64,000 nt of DNA from JACMLX01 sp040384325 (GTDB taxonomy: Bacteria > Gemmatimonadota > Gemmatimonadetes > Gemmatimonadales > Gemmatimonadaceae). Below are positions 23,568 to 31,049 of the stretch, piece after piece. A program made the translations under genes and the position numbers. The DNA is taken from assembly GCA_040384325.1 (NCBI GenBank), contig JAZKJL010000001.1:744001-808000 (forward strand), in the 5' to 3' direction. The notes beneath the pieces were generated by a model. That model did not search any database. It saw only the letters and a program-made list of their open reading frames with translations, and was not told the DNA's origin. Within the stretch, counting starts at the first letter, position 1, and the number at the start of each line of letters is the position of its first letter.

Positions 23568-25186
23568 CCACGCGTTTGCGGCAGCTCAGCGATGCAGTCC
23601 GCGAGGTCGAGGCTCGGATTCGTGAAGGAGGTGGGGCAGAGCGCTCGGCGAAGGAACATGCGCGCGGCAAGCTGACCGCCCGCGAACGCGTCACGGCGCT
23701 CTGCGATGACGGCGCACCGTTCCTCGAGCTCGGCCTGCTGGTCGCGTACGACCAGTACGATGGACAGGCGCCCGCGGCCGGCGTGATCACCGGGCTCGGT
23801 GTCGTGCACGGGCGCGAAGTGGTGGTGGTCGCGAACGACGCCACCGTGAAGGCAGGCTCGTGGTGGCCCGAGACCATCAAGAAGATCCTCCGGGCGCAGG
23901 AACTGGCCATGCGCTGCCGCATCCCGATCGTCTACCTGGTGGACAGCGCCGGCGTGAACCTGCCCTATCAGGGCGGTGTGTTCCCGGGGCAATACGGGGC
24001 CGCGCGCATCTTCTACTACAACTCGGTGATGCGCCGCTACCTTCGCATCCCGCAGCTCTCCGCGGTGATGGGTCCGTGCATCGCCGGTGGTGCGTACCTG
24101 CCGGCGCTCAGCGACGTGATCGTGATGGTGAAGGGCACCTCGTTCATGGGACTCGGCGGCCCGAACCTGGTGAAGGGCGCCACCGGCCAGACCATCGACG
24201 GCGAGACGCTCGGCGGCGCCGGCACGCACACCGCGATCAGTGGCGTGGCGCACTATACCGCCGACGATGACCCGCATTGCCTGCGGCTGCTGCGCGAGAT
24301 GATTTCGCGCCTGCCCGGCGCGCACCACGATGCGAAGCACGCTGACGTCGCGTCGCTCGAACCGTCGCGCAGCCCCGAGTCGTTGTACGATGTCCTGCCG
24401 TCTGACCATCGCATGTCGTACGACATGCACCACGTGCTCGAGGCGGTGGTGGACGCCGGCTCGATGTTCGAGTTCCAGGGCGACCTGGCGAAGGAAGTGA
24501 TCTGCGCCGACGCACGGATCGATGGCATCGCAGTCGGCGTGATCAGCAACCAGCGCGGCCTGATCAAGGGTCGGCCGGGCGAAAAGCCGCGCTTCGGCGG
24601 CATCATCTACGCCGAGAGCGCGGAGAAGGTCGCCTTCTTCATCGATCGCTGTGACCGGCAAGGCATTCCGCTGCTGTTCGTGCAGGACGTCTCGGGATTC
24701 ATGGTGGGGCCGGAGGCGGAGCACGAGGGCATCATCCGCGCCGGTGCGCGCTGGGTCGAGGCGATGGCCACTGCGCGCGTGCCGAAGCTGGTGCTGACGG
24801 TGAATCACGCGTCGGGTGCCGGCTACTATGCGATGGCCGCGCAGGGTTTCGATCCCGACCTGATCCTCTCGTGGCCCACCGGCCGCATGGCGGTGATGGA
24901 AGGTGAGAGCGCGATCGCGGCGGTGCACGGCCCGGCGTTGGACGCACTGAAGAAGGCGGGCACTGATCCGTCCGCCGAGATGCAGCAGTCGATCGCCTCG
25001 ATGCGCGAGGACTACGAACAGCAACTCGATGCCCGTTACGCGGCCGCCCGCGGCTTTGCCGACGCGATCGTCTATCCGGAAGACACCCGACCGCTGCTGG
25101 CGCTGGCACTCCGTGCCGTGCGACGCAATCCCGGTCCACACCTCGGAGCCTTCGTGCTTCCACCGCAACCGCAGGAAATGGCATGA
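23564..25186 (+). CDS. Acyl-CoA carboxylase, carboxyltransferase (beta) subunit
   Basis: A 540-residue crotonase-fold carboxyltransferase with both halves present. The N-half has YLVDSAGVNLPYQGGVFPGQ, VMGPCIAGGAYLPAL and LGGPNLVKGATGQ; the C-half has FVQDVSGFMVGPEAE and NHASGAGYYAMAAQGF. The pattern is closer to methylcrotonyl/geranyl-CoA carboxylase beta chains than to propionyl-CoA carboxylase, judged by eye. A biotin carboxylase/BCCP alpha subunit is needed and is not in the window. It overlaps the mutase small subunit and the AtuA gene by four bases each, so it belongs to this operon. Confidence 0.92.
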   Translation: MTTRLRQLSDAVREVEARIREGGGAERSAKEHARGKLTARERVTALCDDGAPFLELGLLVAYDQYDGQAPAAGVITGLGVVHGREVVVVANDATVKAGSWWPETIKKILRAQELAMRCRIPIVYLVDSAGVNLPYQGGVFPGQYGAARIFYYNSVMRRYLRIPQLSAVMGPCIAGGAYLPALSDVIVMVKGTSFMGLGGPNLVKGATGQTIDGETLGGAGTHTAISGVAHYTADDDPHCLRLLREMISRLPGAHHDAKHADVASLEPSRSPESLYDVLPSDHRMSYDMHHVLEAVVDAGSMFEFQGDLAKEVICADARIDGIAVGVISNQRGLIKGRPGEKPRFGGIIYAESAEKVAFFIDRCDRQGIPLLFVQDVSGFMVGPEAEHEGIIRAGARWVEAMATARVPKLVLTVNHASGAGYYAMAAQGFDPDLILSWPTGRMAVMEGESAIAAVHGPALDALKKAGTDPSAEMQQSIASMREDYEQQLDARYAAARGFADAIVYPEDTRPLLALALRAVRRNPGPHLGAFVLPPQPQEMA

Positions 25187-26568
25187 GCACCGCGCACGCA
25201 GACCCGACCACACGCACGATCCGCGTGGCCAGCGGCCAGGGCTTCTGGGGCGACTCCCTCGACGCGCCGCGGCAGCAGGTGGACGGCGGTCCGGTGGACT
25301 ACCTGATGCTCGACTACCTGGCCGAAGTCACCATGTCCATCCTGCAGAAGCAGAAGGAACGTGACCCGGCGATGGGTTACGCACGTGATTTCATCGGCGC
25401 GATCGAGAGTGTGCTGCCGGGCATCGTCGAACGCGGCGTGAAGGTGATCGCCAACGCCGGCGGCGTGAACCCGGTCGCCTGCGCGCGGGCGCTGCTGGCG
25501 GCGATCGCAAGGGCGGGACACGGTGGCGCGGTGAAGATCGGCGTCGTCACCGGTGACGACCTGCTGCCGCGCCTCGACGAACTGATTGCGGCCGGCCACG
25601 AACTGAAGCACATGGAGACCGGTGCGCCGCTCTCCACCGTGCGGAGCCGCGTGCTCTCCGCCAACGCCTACATCGGCTCCACGCCGATCGTCGAGGCATT
25701 GCAGCAGGGCGCGCAGATCGTGGTCACCGGTCGCTCCACCGACACCGCGCTCACCATGGCGCCGCTGCGCCACGAATTCGGCTGGGCCGCGGACTCGTGG
25801 GATCAGCTCGCAGCCGGCATCGTGGCCGGTCACATCCTGGAGTGCGGCGCGCAATCCTCGGGTGGCAACTGCCTGCACGATTGGCGCACGATCCCCGACC
25901 TCGCCAACATCGGCTACCCGATTGCCGAGGTGCAGTCCGACGGCACCTTCGTCATCACCAAGCATCCGGGCACCGGTGGACGGGTCAGTGTGCCCAGCGT
26001 CACCGAGCAGTTGGTGTACGAGATGGGTGATCCGCATTCCTACATCACGCCTGACGTGGTGGCCGACTTCACCTCCATCCGCGTCGCACCGGACGGCGAG
26101 AATCGCGTGCGGGTGCACGGCATCACCGGTGGCCCGGCGACGCCCTTCCTCAAGGTCTCCATCGCCTATCGTGCCGGCTACAAGGCGGTCGGCTCGCTCG
26201 TGTACTCGTGGCCCGACGCGATGGAGAAGGCCCAGCTGGCCGATCGCATCCTGCGTGAGCGGCTCGATCGACTGGGCCTCACGTTCGACCAGGTGCTGAC
26301 GGAGTTCGTCGGCGCCAACGCCACCCATGGTCACCTGGCCGGCGATGGGAACGACGCGCCGGAAGTGCAGATGCGCGTCGGCGTGCGCGGTGAGGATCGC
26401 GCCAGTGTGGAACGCTTCACGCGCGAGATCGCGCCGCTGGTGCTCAACGGTCCACCGAGCGTGACCGGATTCGCCGGCGGCCGACCGAAGGTGGAAGAGG
26501 TGATCGCCTACTGGCCGGCGCTGATCGACAAGCGCGTCGTCACGACCCACGTCGAGGTGATGTCATGA
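25183..26568 (+). CDS. AtuA-family (DUF1446) acyclic terpene utilisation-like protein
   Basis: A 461-residue protein matching the AtuA family throughout: VASGQGFWGDSLDAP, YLMLDYLAEVTMSIL, VIANAGGVNPVACA, VTGRSTDTAL and GGNCLHDWRTIPDL. AtuA is required for citronellol/geraniol catabolism in Pseudomonas, but its reaction is unknown. The family commonly travels with acyl-CoA carboxylase, enoyl-CoA hydratase and acyl-CoA dehydrogenase genes, as here. It overlaps its neighbours by four bases on both sides. Confidence 0.9.
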   Translation: MSTAHADPTTRTIRVASGQGFWGDSLDAPRQQVDGGPVDYLMLDYLAEVTMSILQKQKERDPAMGYARDFIGAIESVLPGIVERGVKVIANAGGVNPVACARALLAAIARAGHGGAVKIGVVTGDDLLPRLDELIAAGHELKHMETGAPLSTVRSRVLSANAYIGSTPIVEALQQGAQIVVTGRSTDTALTMAPLRHEFGWAADSWDQLAAGIVAGHILECGAQSSGGNCLHDWRTIPDLANIGYPIAEVQSDGTFVITKHPGTGGRVSVPSVTEQLVYEMGDPHSYITPDVVADFTSIRVAPDGENRVRVHGITGGPATPFLKVSIAYRAGYKAVGSLVYSWPDAMEKAQLADRILRERLDRLGLTFDQVLTEFVGANATHGHLAGDGNDAPEVQMRVGVRGEDRASVERFTREIAPLVLNGPPSVTGFAGGRPKVEEVIAYWPALIDKRVVTTHVEVMS

Positions 26569-26939
26569 GCGCCGACATGGTGCAGGTGCGCCTGCTGGAC
26601 ATCGCGCACACGCGATCGGGCGACAAGGGCGACATGGCCAACTGCGGCGTGATCGCGCTGCGTCCCGAATGGTACCCGGTGCTGGTGCGCGAACTCACCT
26701 CGGCACGCGTCGCCACGCATTACGGCGCGCTGATCTCGGGCACGGTGGAGCGCTTCGAGCTGCCGAACCTCAATGCCCTCAACTTCCTGCTGCACGGTGC
26801 CCTCGACGGCGGTGGCACCTTGTCGTTGAAGACCGACGCGCAGGGGAAGGTGGTCTCGACGGCGATGCTGCGCCTGGTGCTGACGGTGCCGGCGGACGAG
26901 GCGCGCGCGTTGGACCTGCCACTTCATCACGGGAACTGA
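26565..26939 (+). CDS. Small AtuA-associated protein (AtuA C-terminal-like domain)
   Basis: A 124-residue protein corresponding to the small domain found at the C-terminus of longer AtuA proteins or encoded directly after them. Recognisable segments are LLDIAHTRSGDKGDMANCGVI, FELPNLNALNFLLHGALDGGG and a C-terminal beta region. Its biochemical role is unknown. The four-base overlap with the AtuA gene implies that the two products work together. Confidence 0.83.
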   Translation: MSADMVQVRLLDIAHTRSGDKGDMANCGVIALRPEWYPVLVRELTSARVATHYGALISGTVERFELPNLNALNFLLHGALDGGGTLSLKTDAQGKVVSTAMLRLVLTVPADEARALDLPLHHGN

Positions 26940-26944
26940 TCGCC

Positions 26945-27748
26945 ATGACGCAACCGACGCCGTCGTCGCTGGCCGCAGTGCACACGCGCATTCGCTCGGT
27001 GCGCGCCGAAGGGCTCGGTGTGATCACGCTCGCCCGTCCGGAGAAAAAGAATGCGCTCGACCAGCGCACGGCGGTGGAACTGGTCGAGGTGCTGCGTGAG
27101 CTGGAGGCGTCCGCGGAGGTGCGGGTGGTGATCGTGGAGGGTGACGGCGACGATTTCTGCGCCGGTGCCGACCTGGCCGCGCTGGACGCGTCGATGGACG
27201 CCGGCATCGACACGCACATCAACGACGCCCGCGCACTCGGCCGCGTCTTCACCACCATGCGCGAGATGACCAAGCCGGTGGTGGCGATCGTGCGCGGTCG
27301 CGCGCTCGCCGGCGGCGCGGGGCTGGCCACCGCCTGCGACATCGTCCTCGCCGAGGAGACCGCGCAGTTTGGGTATCCCGAAGTGCGGATCGGATTCGTG
27401 CCGGCGATGGTCATGACCATGCTGCGACGCGCCGTCGGCGAGAAGCGCGCCGCCGAACTGGTGCTCACCGGTCGGATCATCGGCGCCGCCGAGGCCGCGC
27501 GCATCGGCTTGATCAGCCGCTGCATCCCGACCGCCGTGTTTCCGGAGGAGGTGGCGAAGACGATCGAGGCGCTGGTGAAGGCGCCACCGACCGCCGTCAG
27601 CCTCACCAAGCGGCTGCTGTACCGCATCGACGACCTCGATTTCGCGCAGAGCATCGTGGCGGGCGTCTCGACCAATGTCGAGTCACGCGCCACCGACGAC
27701 TTCCGCACCGGCGTGCGTCGGTTCGTCGACCGCGCGCGTCAGCCGTGA
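26945..27748 (+). CDS. Enoyl-CoA hydratase/isomerase family protein
   Basis: A 267-residue crotonase-fold protein: ITLARPEKKNALDQRT at the start, the CoA/oxyanion segment GDDFCAGADLAALD, and VRGRALAGGAGLATACDI with GYPEVRIGFVPAM. It probably hydrates an unsaturated acyl-CoA, such as a product of the adjacent carboxylase or of an acyl-CoA dehydrogenase. The ATG at 26945 is five bases after the previous stop. Its own stop overlaps the start of a 52-residue membrane protein (GTGA). Confidence 0.92.
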   Translation: MTQPTPSSLAAVHTRIRSVRAEGLGVITLARPEKKNALDQRTAVELVEVLRELEASAEVRVVIVEGDGDDFCAGADLAALDASMDAGIDTHINDARALGRVFTTMREMTKPVVAIVRGRALAGGAGLATACDIVLAEETAQFGYPEVRIGFVPAMVMTMLRRAVGEKRAAELVLTGRIIGAAEAARIGLISRCIPTAVFPEEVAKTIEALVKAPPTAVSLTKRLLYRIDDLDFAQSIVAGVSTNVESRATDDFRTGVRRFVDRARQP

Positions 27749-27903
27749 CGATCCTCACCGTCCAGATCGCACTGACACTGATCGGTGCGGGAATGTTCGG
27801 CTACGGCGTCTACGCGGAGAATGACGCGTTTCGCCTCGCCGCGATCGGGACCCTGGCCGTCGCGCTGATCCTGCGCTTCGTGCGGAAGCGCACCGGCGGC
27901 TGA
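27745..27903 (+). CDS. Small two-helix membrane protein, 52 residues
   Basis: A GTG at 27745 overlaps the enoyl-CoA hydratase stop (GTGA) and opens a 52-codon frame. It encodes MTILTVQIALTLIGAGMFGY, a short polar turn (AENDAF) and a second hydrophobic stretch AAIGTLAVALILRFV ending in RKRTGG. Two membrane helices with a positive C-terminus are evident. I do not recognise a family. The overlap pattern, identical to real junctions here, is the main support that it is translated. Confidence 0.65.
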   Translation: MTILTVQIALTLIGAGMFGYGVYAENDAFRLAAIGTLAVALILRFVRKRTGG

Positions 27904-27932
27904 GCAGCGCGGTCCCGCAGCACTGACTTTCC

Positions 27933-27965
27933 GACCCCGGACCGGCCCGAGCGGCACCCGGGGTC
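27933..27965 (+). terminator. GC-rich hairpin between the AtuA operon and the U32 gene
   Basis: GACCCCGG (27933-27940) pairs perfectly with CCGGGGTC (27958-27965), loop 17 bases. It lies 30 bases after the small membrane protein. It lacks a T-run, so it could be a terminator or a leader structure of the next gene. Confidence 0.35.
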
Positions 27966-27967
27966 GC

Positions 27968-27975
27968 TATCTTTG
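27968..27975 (+). promoter_or_regulatory. Possible -10 element (TATCTTTG) directly before the U32 gene
   Basis: TATCTTTG ends four bases before the U32 ATG. If it is a -10 box, the transcript would start at or near the ATG, giving a leaderless mRNA. The GGGGG just before the ATG could instead serve as a ribosome-binding site on a longer transcript. Confidence 0.35.
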
Positions 27976-27979
27976 GGGG

Positions 27980-30466
27980 ATGGCCCGCATTCCCAGCTCC
28001 GTCCCCGAACTTCTCGCCCCGGCAGGCTCCTTCGACGCCGTCCGGGCCGCAGTCGCCAACGGCGCCAACGCGGTCTACCTCGGTGCCGAGCGCTTCAACG
28101 CCCGGGACGAAGGCGCGCAGCTGACGCTCGACGAACTGGAAGCCGCCTGCCGCCTCGCGCACCAGCATGGGGCGCGCGTCTACCTGACGTTCAACGTGCT
28201 GGTCAAGCCGGCCGAGCTGGAGGACGCGCTCACCTACCTCGGCGAGTGCATCGACCGCGGCATCGATGCGGCCATCGTGCAGGACATCGGCGTGGTTCGG
28301 CTGATCCAGCGCGTCTATCCCGATCTCGAGATCCACGGCTCCACACAGATGACCGTGCACGACGAGTCGGGGGCGTTGGTGATGCAGAAGCTCGGCGTGG
28401 AGCGTGTGGTGCTGGCGCGCGAGAACACGCTCGACGACATCCGTGCCATCCGCGCCGCCGTGCCGGAACTTGGGCTCGAGACGTTCGTGCACGGCGCGCT
28501 CTGCATCTCGTACAGCGGGCAGTGCTACATGTCGGGCATGATCTCCGAGCGCTCGGCCAATCGCGGCTCATGCGCGCAGAGCTGCCGCAAGGATTACGTG
28601 CTCACCGACGAGACGTCGGGTGCGGAGCTGGATCGCGGCTACCTGATCAGCGCCAAGGACCTCGCGGCGCACGATCACCTGGCCGACATCGCCGACGCTG
28701 GCGTGGGGTGCCTGAAGATCGAGGGGCGCAAGAAGAAGCCGGAATACGTCGCGACGGTCACGCAGGGGTATCGGAGCTTCCTCACCCGGCTCGCGACCGG
28801 CGATCGTACGCCACCGTCGATCAGCGAGACCGAGCCGCTGGTGCAGATCTACAGCCGCGGCAACACCGGTGGCATGTATGGCGGACGCGCCGGCCGCGAG
28901 TACATCACCCGCGCCCAGCCCGACAATCACGGCATGGTGATCGGTGAGGTGACCGACGGCAGCGGCACCGAGGTGACGGTCGAGGTCACGCATCCGATCG
29001 AGGTCGGTGATGGGATCGGCTTCGAGCCACCGGCTGAGGGCGGCACGAAGGCGATCGGTTTTGCCGTCACCGCCGTGCGCACCATGTCGCAGCGTGACGG
29101 GCGGACGCGTCAGGTGATCGCCACGCGCCAGCGTATCCCGGCTGGCTGGACGGTGGTGCGATCGTCGCACGCCGCATTGCTGGCCACCGCACGCGCCAGC
29201 TTCGCCGCGCTGCCGGTGACGATTCAGAAGCGCCGCCACCGCCTCGACCTGCGCCTGTTCGGCAGCGCCGGCGGCCCGATGAAGGTGGTGGCGACCTGTG
29301 ACGCCGACGAGGTGAGCGCACGCAGCGAAACCGTGCTGGCGCCCGCCACCAAGCGCGCGCTCGACGACACCATGCTGCGTGAGCAACTCGGTCGCCTCGG
29401 CGAAACGCCGTTCGTGCTCGGCACGCTGGATCGCAGCGGGCTGTCGGCCGACCTCTTCCTGCCCGTCAGCGCGATCAACCGCCTGCGACAGGATGTCGTG
29501 GACCAGCTGATGGTCCAGCGCGACTGGGCCGAGCAGAGCCGCCTTGCCGATCGTGCCGCCATGATCGCCGCGGCCATTGCGTCGCCGGCACCTGTTGCTG
29601 TCGCGCCGACGGCTGCGTTGCTGGCCGAAGTGCACACGGTGGACGATGCACTGGTCGCAGCGCGTGCCGGTGCCACGGAGATCGTGTTCGATCCCTTCCT
29701 GCGCCATCCCGCGCCGTCGCTGAGCCGCGTGCGTGCGCTGCAGGAAGAACTGGTGGCGATGGGCGTCACGTTGCGTCTGCGCACGCCGACCATCGTGCGC
29801 CCCGAGGATCGCAAGGCCGCCAGCAAGTGGCTCGGGCTGATGCTGCCGATCCAGACGGGTCACCTCGGCCTGCTGGCGGAACTGGCCGCGGAAGGGCGTG
29901 ACGTGATCGGTGACTACGCCCTCAACGTGTTCAACCAGCACACGGCGGCGGAATACTTCGCACTCGGTGCCACGCGCCTGACGCTCTCGGTGGAACACAC
30001 CGTGGACGAGATGCTGGCGGTCAGCGCACCGTGGGGCGGCGCAGCGTTCGACGCGGTCGTGTTCGGCCGCCCGGAAGGCATGACGATCGAGCACTGCGTG
30101 CTGTCCGCGGCGTTCGATCGTGTCGTGACCACCTGCCGCGATCTCTGCGTGCAGAAGCACGTCAACGTCTCGATCACCGATCCGGCCGGCTACACCTTCC
30201 CGGTGGCCACCGACAGCGCCTGTCGCAATCGCCTGCTGCATTCCCGTCCGATCGAGGCCGGCGAATACCTGCCGCGACTGTGGCGCGGTGGCATCCGGCA
30301 TTTCCGCCTGCTGTTCAACGTGCCGGGCGACCCGATCGCCGAGGTGGTGGCGGGATATCGTGCCATGCTCGACGAACTCGCCGCCGGCCAGCGCGTCTCC
30401 ACCGACCGCGTGCGCATGCTGTACGGGCAGTCGTTCACCCGCGGGCACTTCGCCCGCGCCGTCTGA
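27980..30466 (+). CDS. U32-family protein, RlhA-like (23S rRNA hydroxylation type)
   Basis: An 828-residue protein with the U32 domain at residues about 8-300: ELLAPAGSFDAVRAAVANGA, VYLTFNVLVKPAE, DIGVVRLIQRVYPDL, FVHGALCISYSGQCYMSG, NRGSCAQSCRKDY and CLKIEGRKKKPEYV. The conserved Cys set probably binds an iron-sulfur cluster. The middle region fits DUF3656, and a second barrel-like half follows. This layout matches RlhA/YdcP, which hydroxylates C2501 of 23S rRNA; other U32 proteins modify tRNA or ubiquinone. Older databases call the family peptidases. Assignment to RlhA is by domain order only. Confidence 0.85.
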   Translation: MARIPSSVPELLAPAGSFDAVRAAVANGANAVYLGAERFNARDEGAQLTLDELEAACRLAHQHGARVYLTFNVLVKPAELEDALTYLGECIDRGIDAAIVQDIGVVRLIQRVYPDLEIHGSTQMTVHDESGALVMQKLGVERVVLARENTLDDIRAIRAAVPELGLETFVHGALCISYSGQCYMSGMISERSANRGSCAQSCRKDYVLTDETSGAELDRGYLISAKDLAAHDHLADIADAGVGCLKIEGRKKKPEYVATVTQGYRSFLTRLATGDRTPPSISETEPLVQIYSRGNTGGMYGGRAGREYITRAQPDNHGMVIGEVTDGSGTEVTVEVTHPIEVGDGIGFEPPAEGGTKAIGFAVTAVRTMSQRDGRTRQVIATRQRIPAGWTVVRSSHAALLATARASFAALPVTIQKRRHRLDLRLFGSAGGPMKVVATCDADEVSARSETVLAPATKRALDDTMLREQLGRLGETPFVLGTLDRSGLSADLFLPVSAINRLRQDVVDQLMVQRDWAEQSRLADRAAMIAAAIASPAPVAVAPTAALLAEVHTVDDALVAARAGATEIVFDPFLRHPAPSLSRVRALQEELVAMGVTLRLRTPTIVRPEDRKAASKWLGLMLPIQTGHLGLLAELAAEGRDVIGDYALNVFNQHTAAEYFALGATRLTLSVEHTVDEMLAVSAPWGGAAFDAVVFGRPEGMTIEHCVLSAAFDRVVTTCRDLCVQKHVNVSITDPAGYTFPVATDSACRNRLLHSRPIEAGEYLPRLWRGGIRHFRLLFNVPGDPIAEVVAGYRAMLDELAAGQRVSTDRVRMLYGQSFTRGHFARAV

Positions 30467-30494
30467 CCGCCTTCGCCACCACACACCAGCACCG

Positions 30495-30941
30495 ATGCCC
30501 ACTCCATTCGAATCCGCCCAGCTCAACCTCCAGCTGTTCGACATGCGCCGCGAGCCGCTGCTACGCAAGGCGCGTGACTGGTTCCTGCTGGAGTTCCACC
30601 CCGCGACCTTCGACGATTACATGAAGGAGCAGATGGGGGAGAAGAACTCGTGGATCCGCATGGTGGTGGGGTACTGGGACATGGCGGCATCGATGGTCGT
30701 GCAGGGCGCCATCTCGCAGGAGTCGTTCATCGCCGCCCACGGTGAGATCATCGGCACCTTCGCCAAGGTGCATCCGTTCCTGGCCGACCTGCGCGGCCGC
30801 ATGGGCCCGCTGGTAGGCGCCAACATCGAGAAGGTGGTGATGGCGATGCCGGATGCCGAGGCCGAGATGGAGGCGCGTCGCAAGCGGCTCAAGGCACGCT
30901 GGGATGCACAGCAGGCCACCAAGGCTGGCTTCATCGTCTGA
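30495..30941 (+). CDS. Conserved hypothetical protein, about 148 residues
   Basis: The product contains FDMRREPLLRKARDWFLLEF and alternating helical segments, with a charged C-terminus (EAEMEARRKRLKARWDAQQ). It has no signal peptide and no sure membrane segment. I do not recognise a domain. The ATG at 30495 follows the U32 gene by 28 bases. Codon use looks normal for the region, which supports a real gene. Confidence 0.72.
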   Translation: MPTPFESAQLNLQLFDMRREPLLRKARDWFLLEFHPATFDDYMKEQMGEKNSWIRMVVGYWDMAASMVVQGAISQESFIAAHGEIIGTFAKVHPFLADLRGRMGPLVGANIEKVVMAMPDAEAEMEARRKRLKARWDAQQATKAGFIV

Positions 30942-31049
30942 ATGGTGGTGACTTTTCCGCGCCGCGATGACGCGGTGCTGACCTGCGCGAAGATGCTGGA
31001 CGACGAGCGCCACGCGATGGCGCGGACCCGTACCCGTCGTCCCGCATGA
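30942..31049 (+). CDS. Possible 35-residue peptide between the hypothetical gene and recQ
   Basis: An ATG directly after the previous stop opens 35 codons (MVVTFPRRDDAVLTCAKMLD and an Arg-rich end) that finish at 31049, overlapping the recQ ATG at 31046 (ATGA). The coupling geometry is like that of real junctions here. No Shine-Dalgarno, domain or homologue is recognised, so it may be only a leader frame for recQ. Confidence 0.3.
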   Translation: MVVTFPRRDDAVLTCAKMLDDERHAMARTRTRRPA

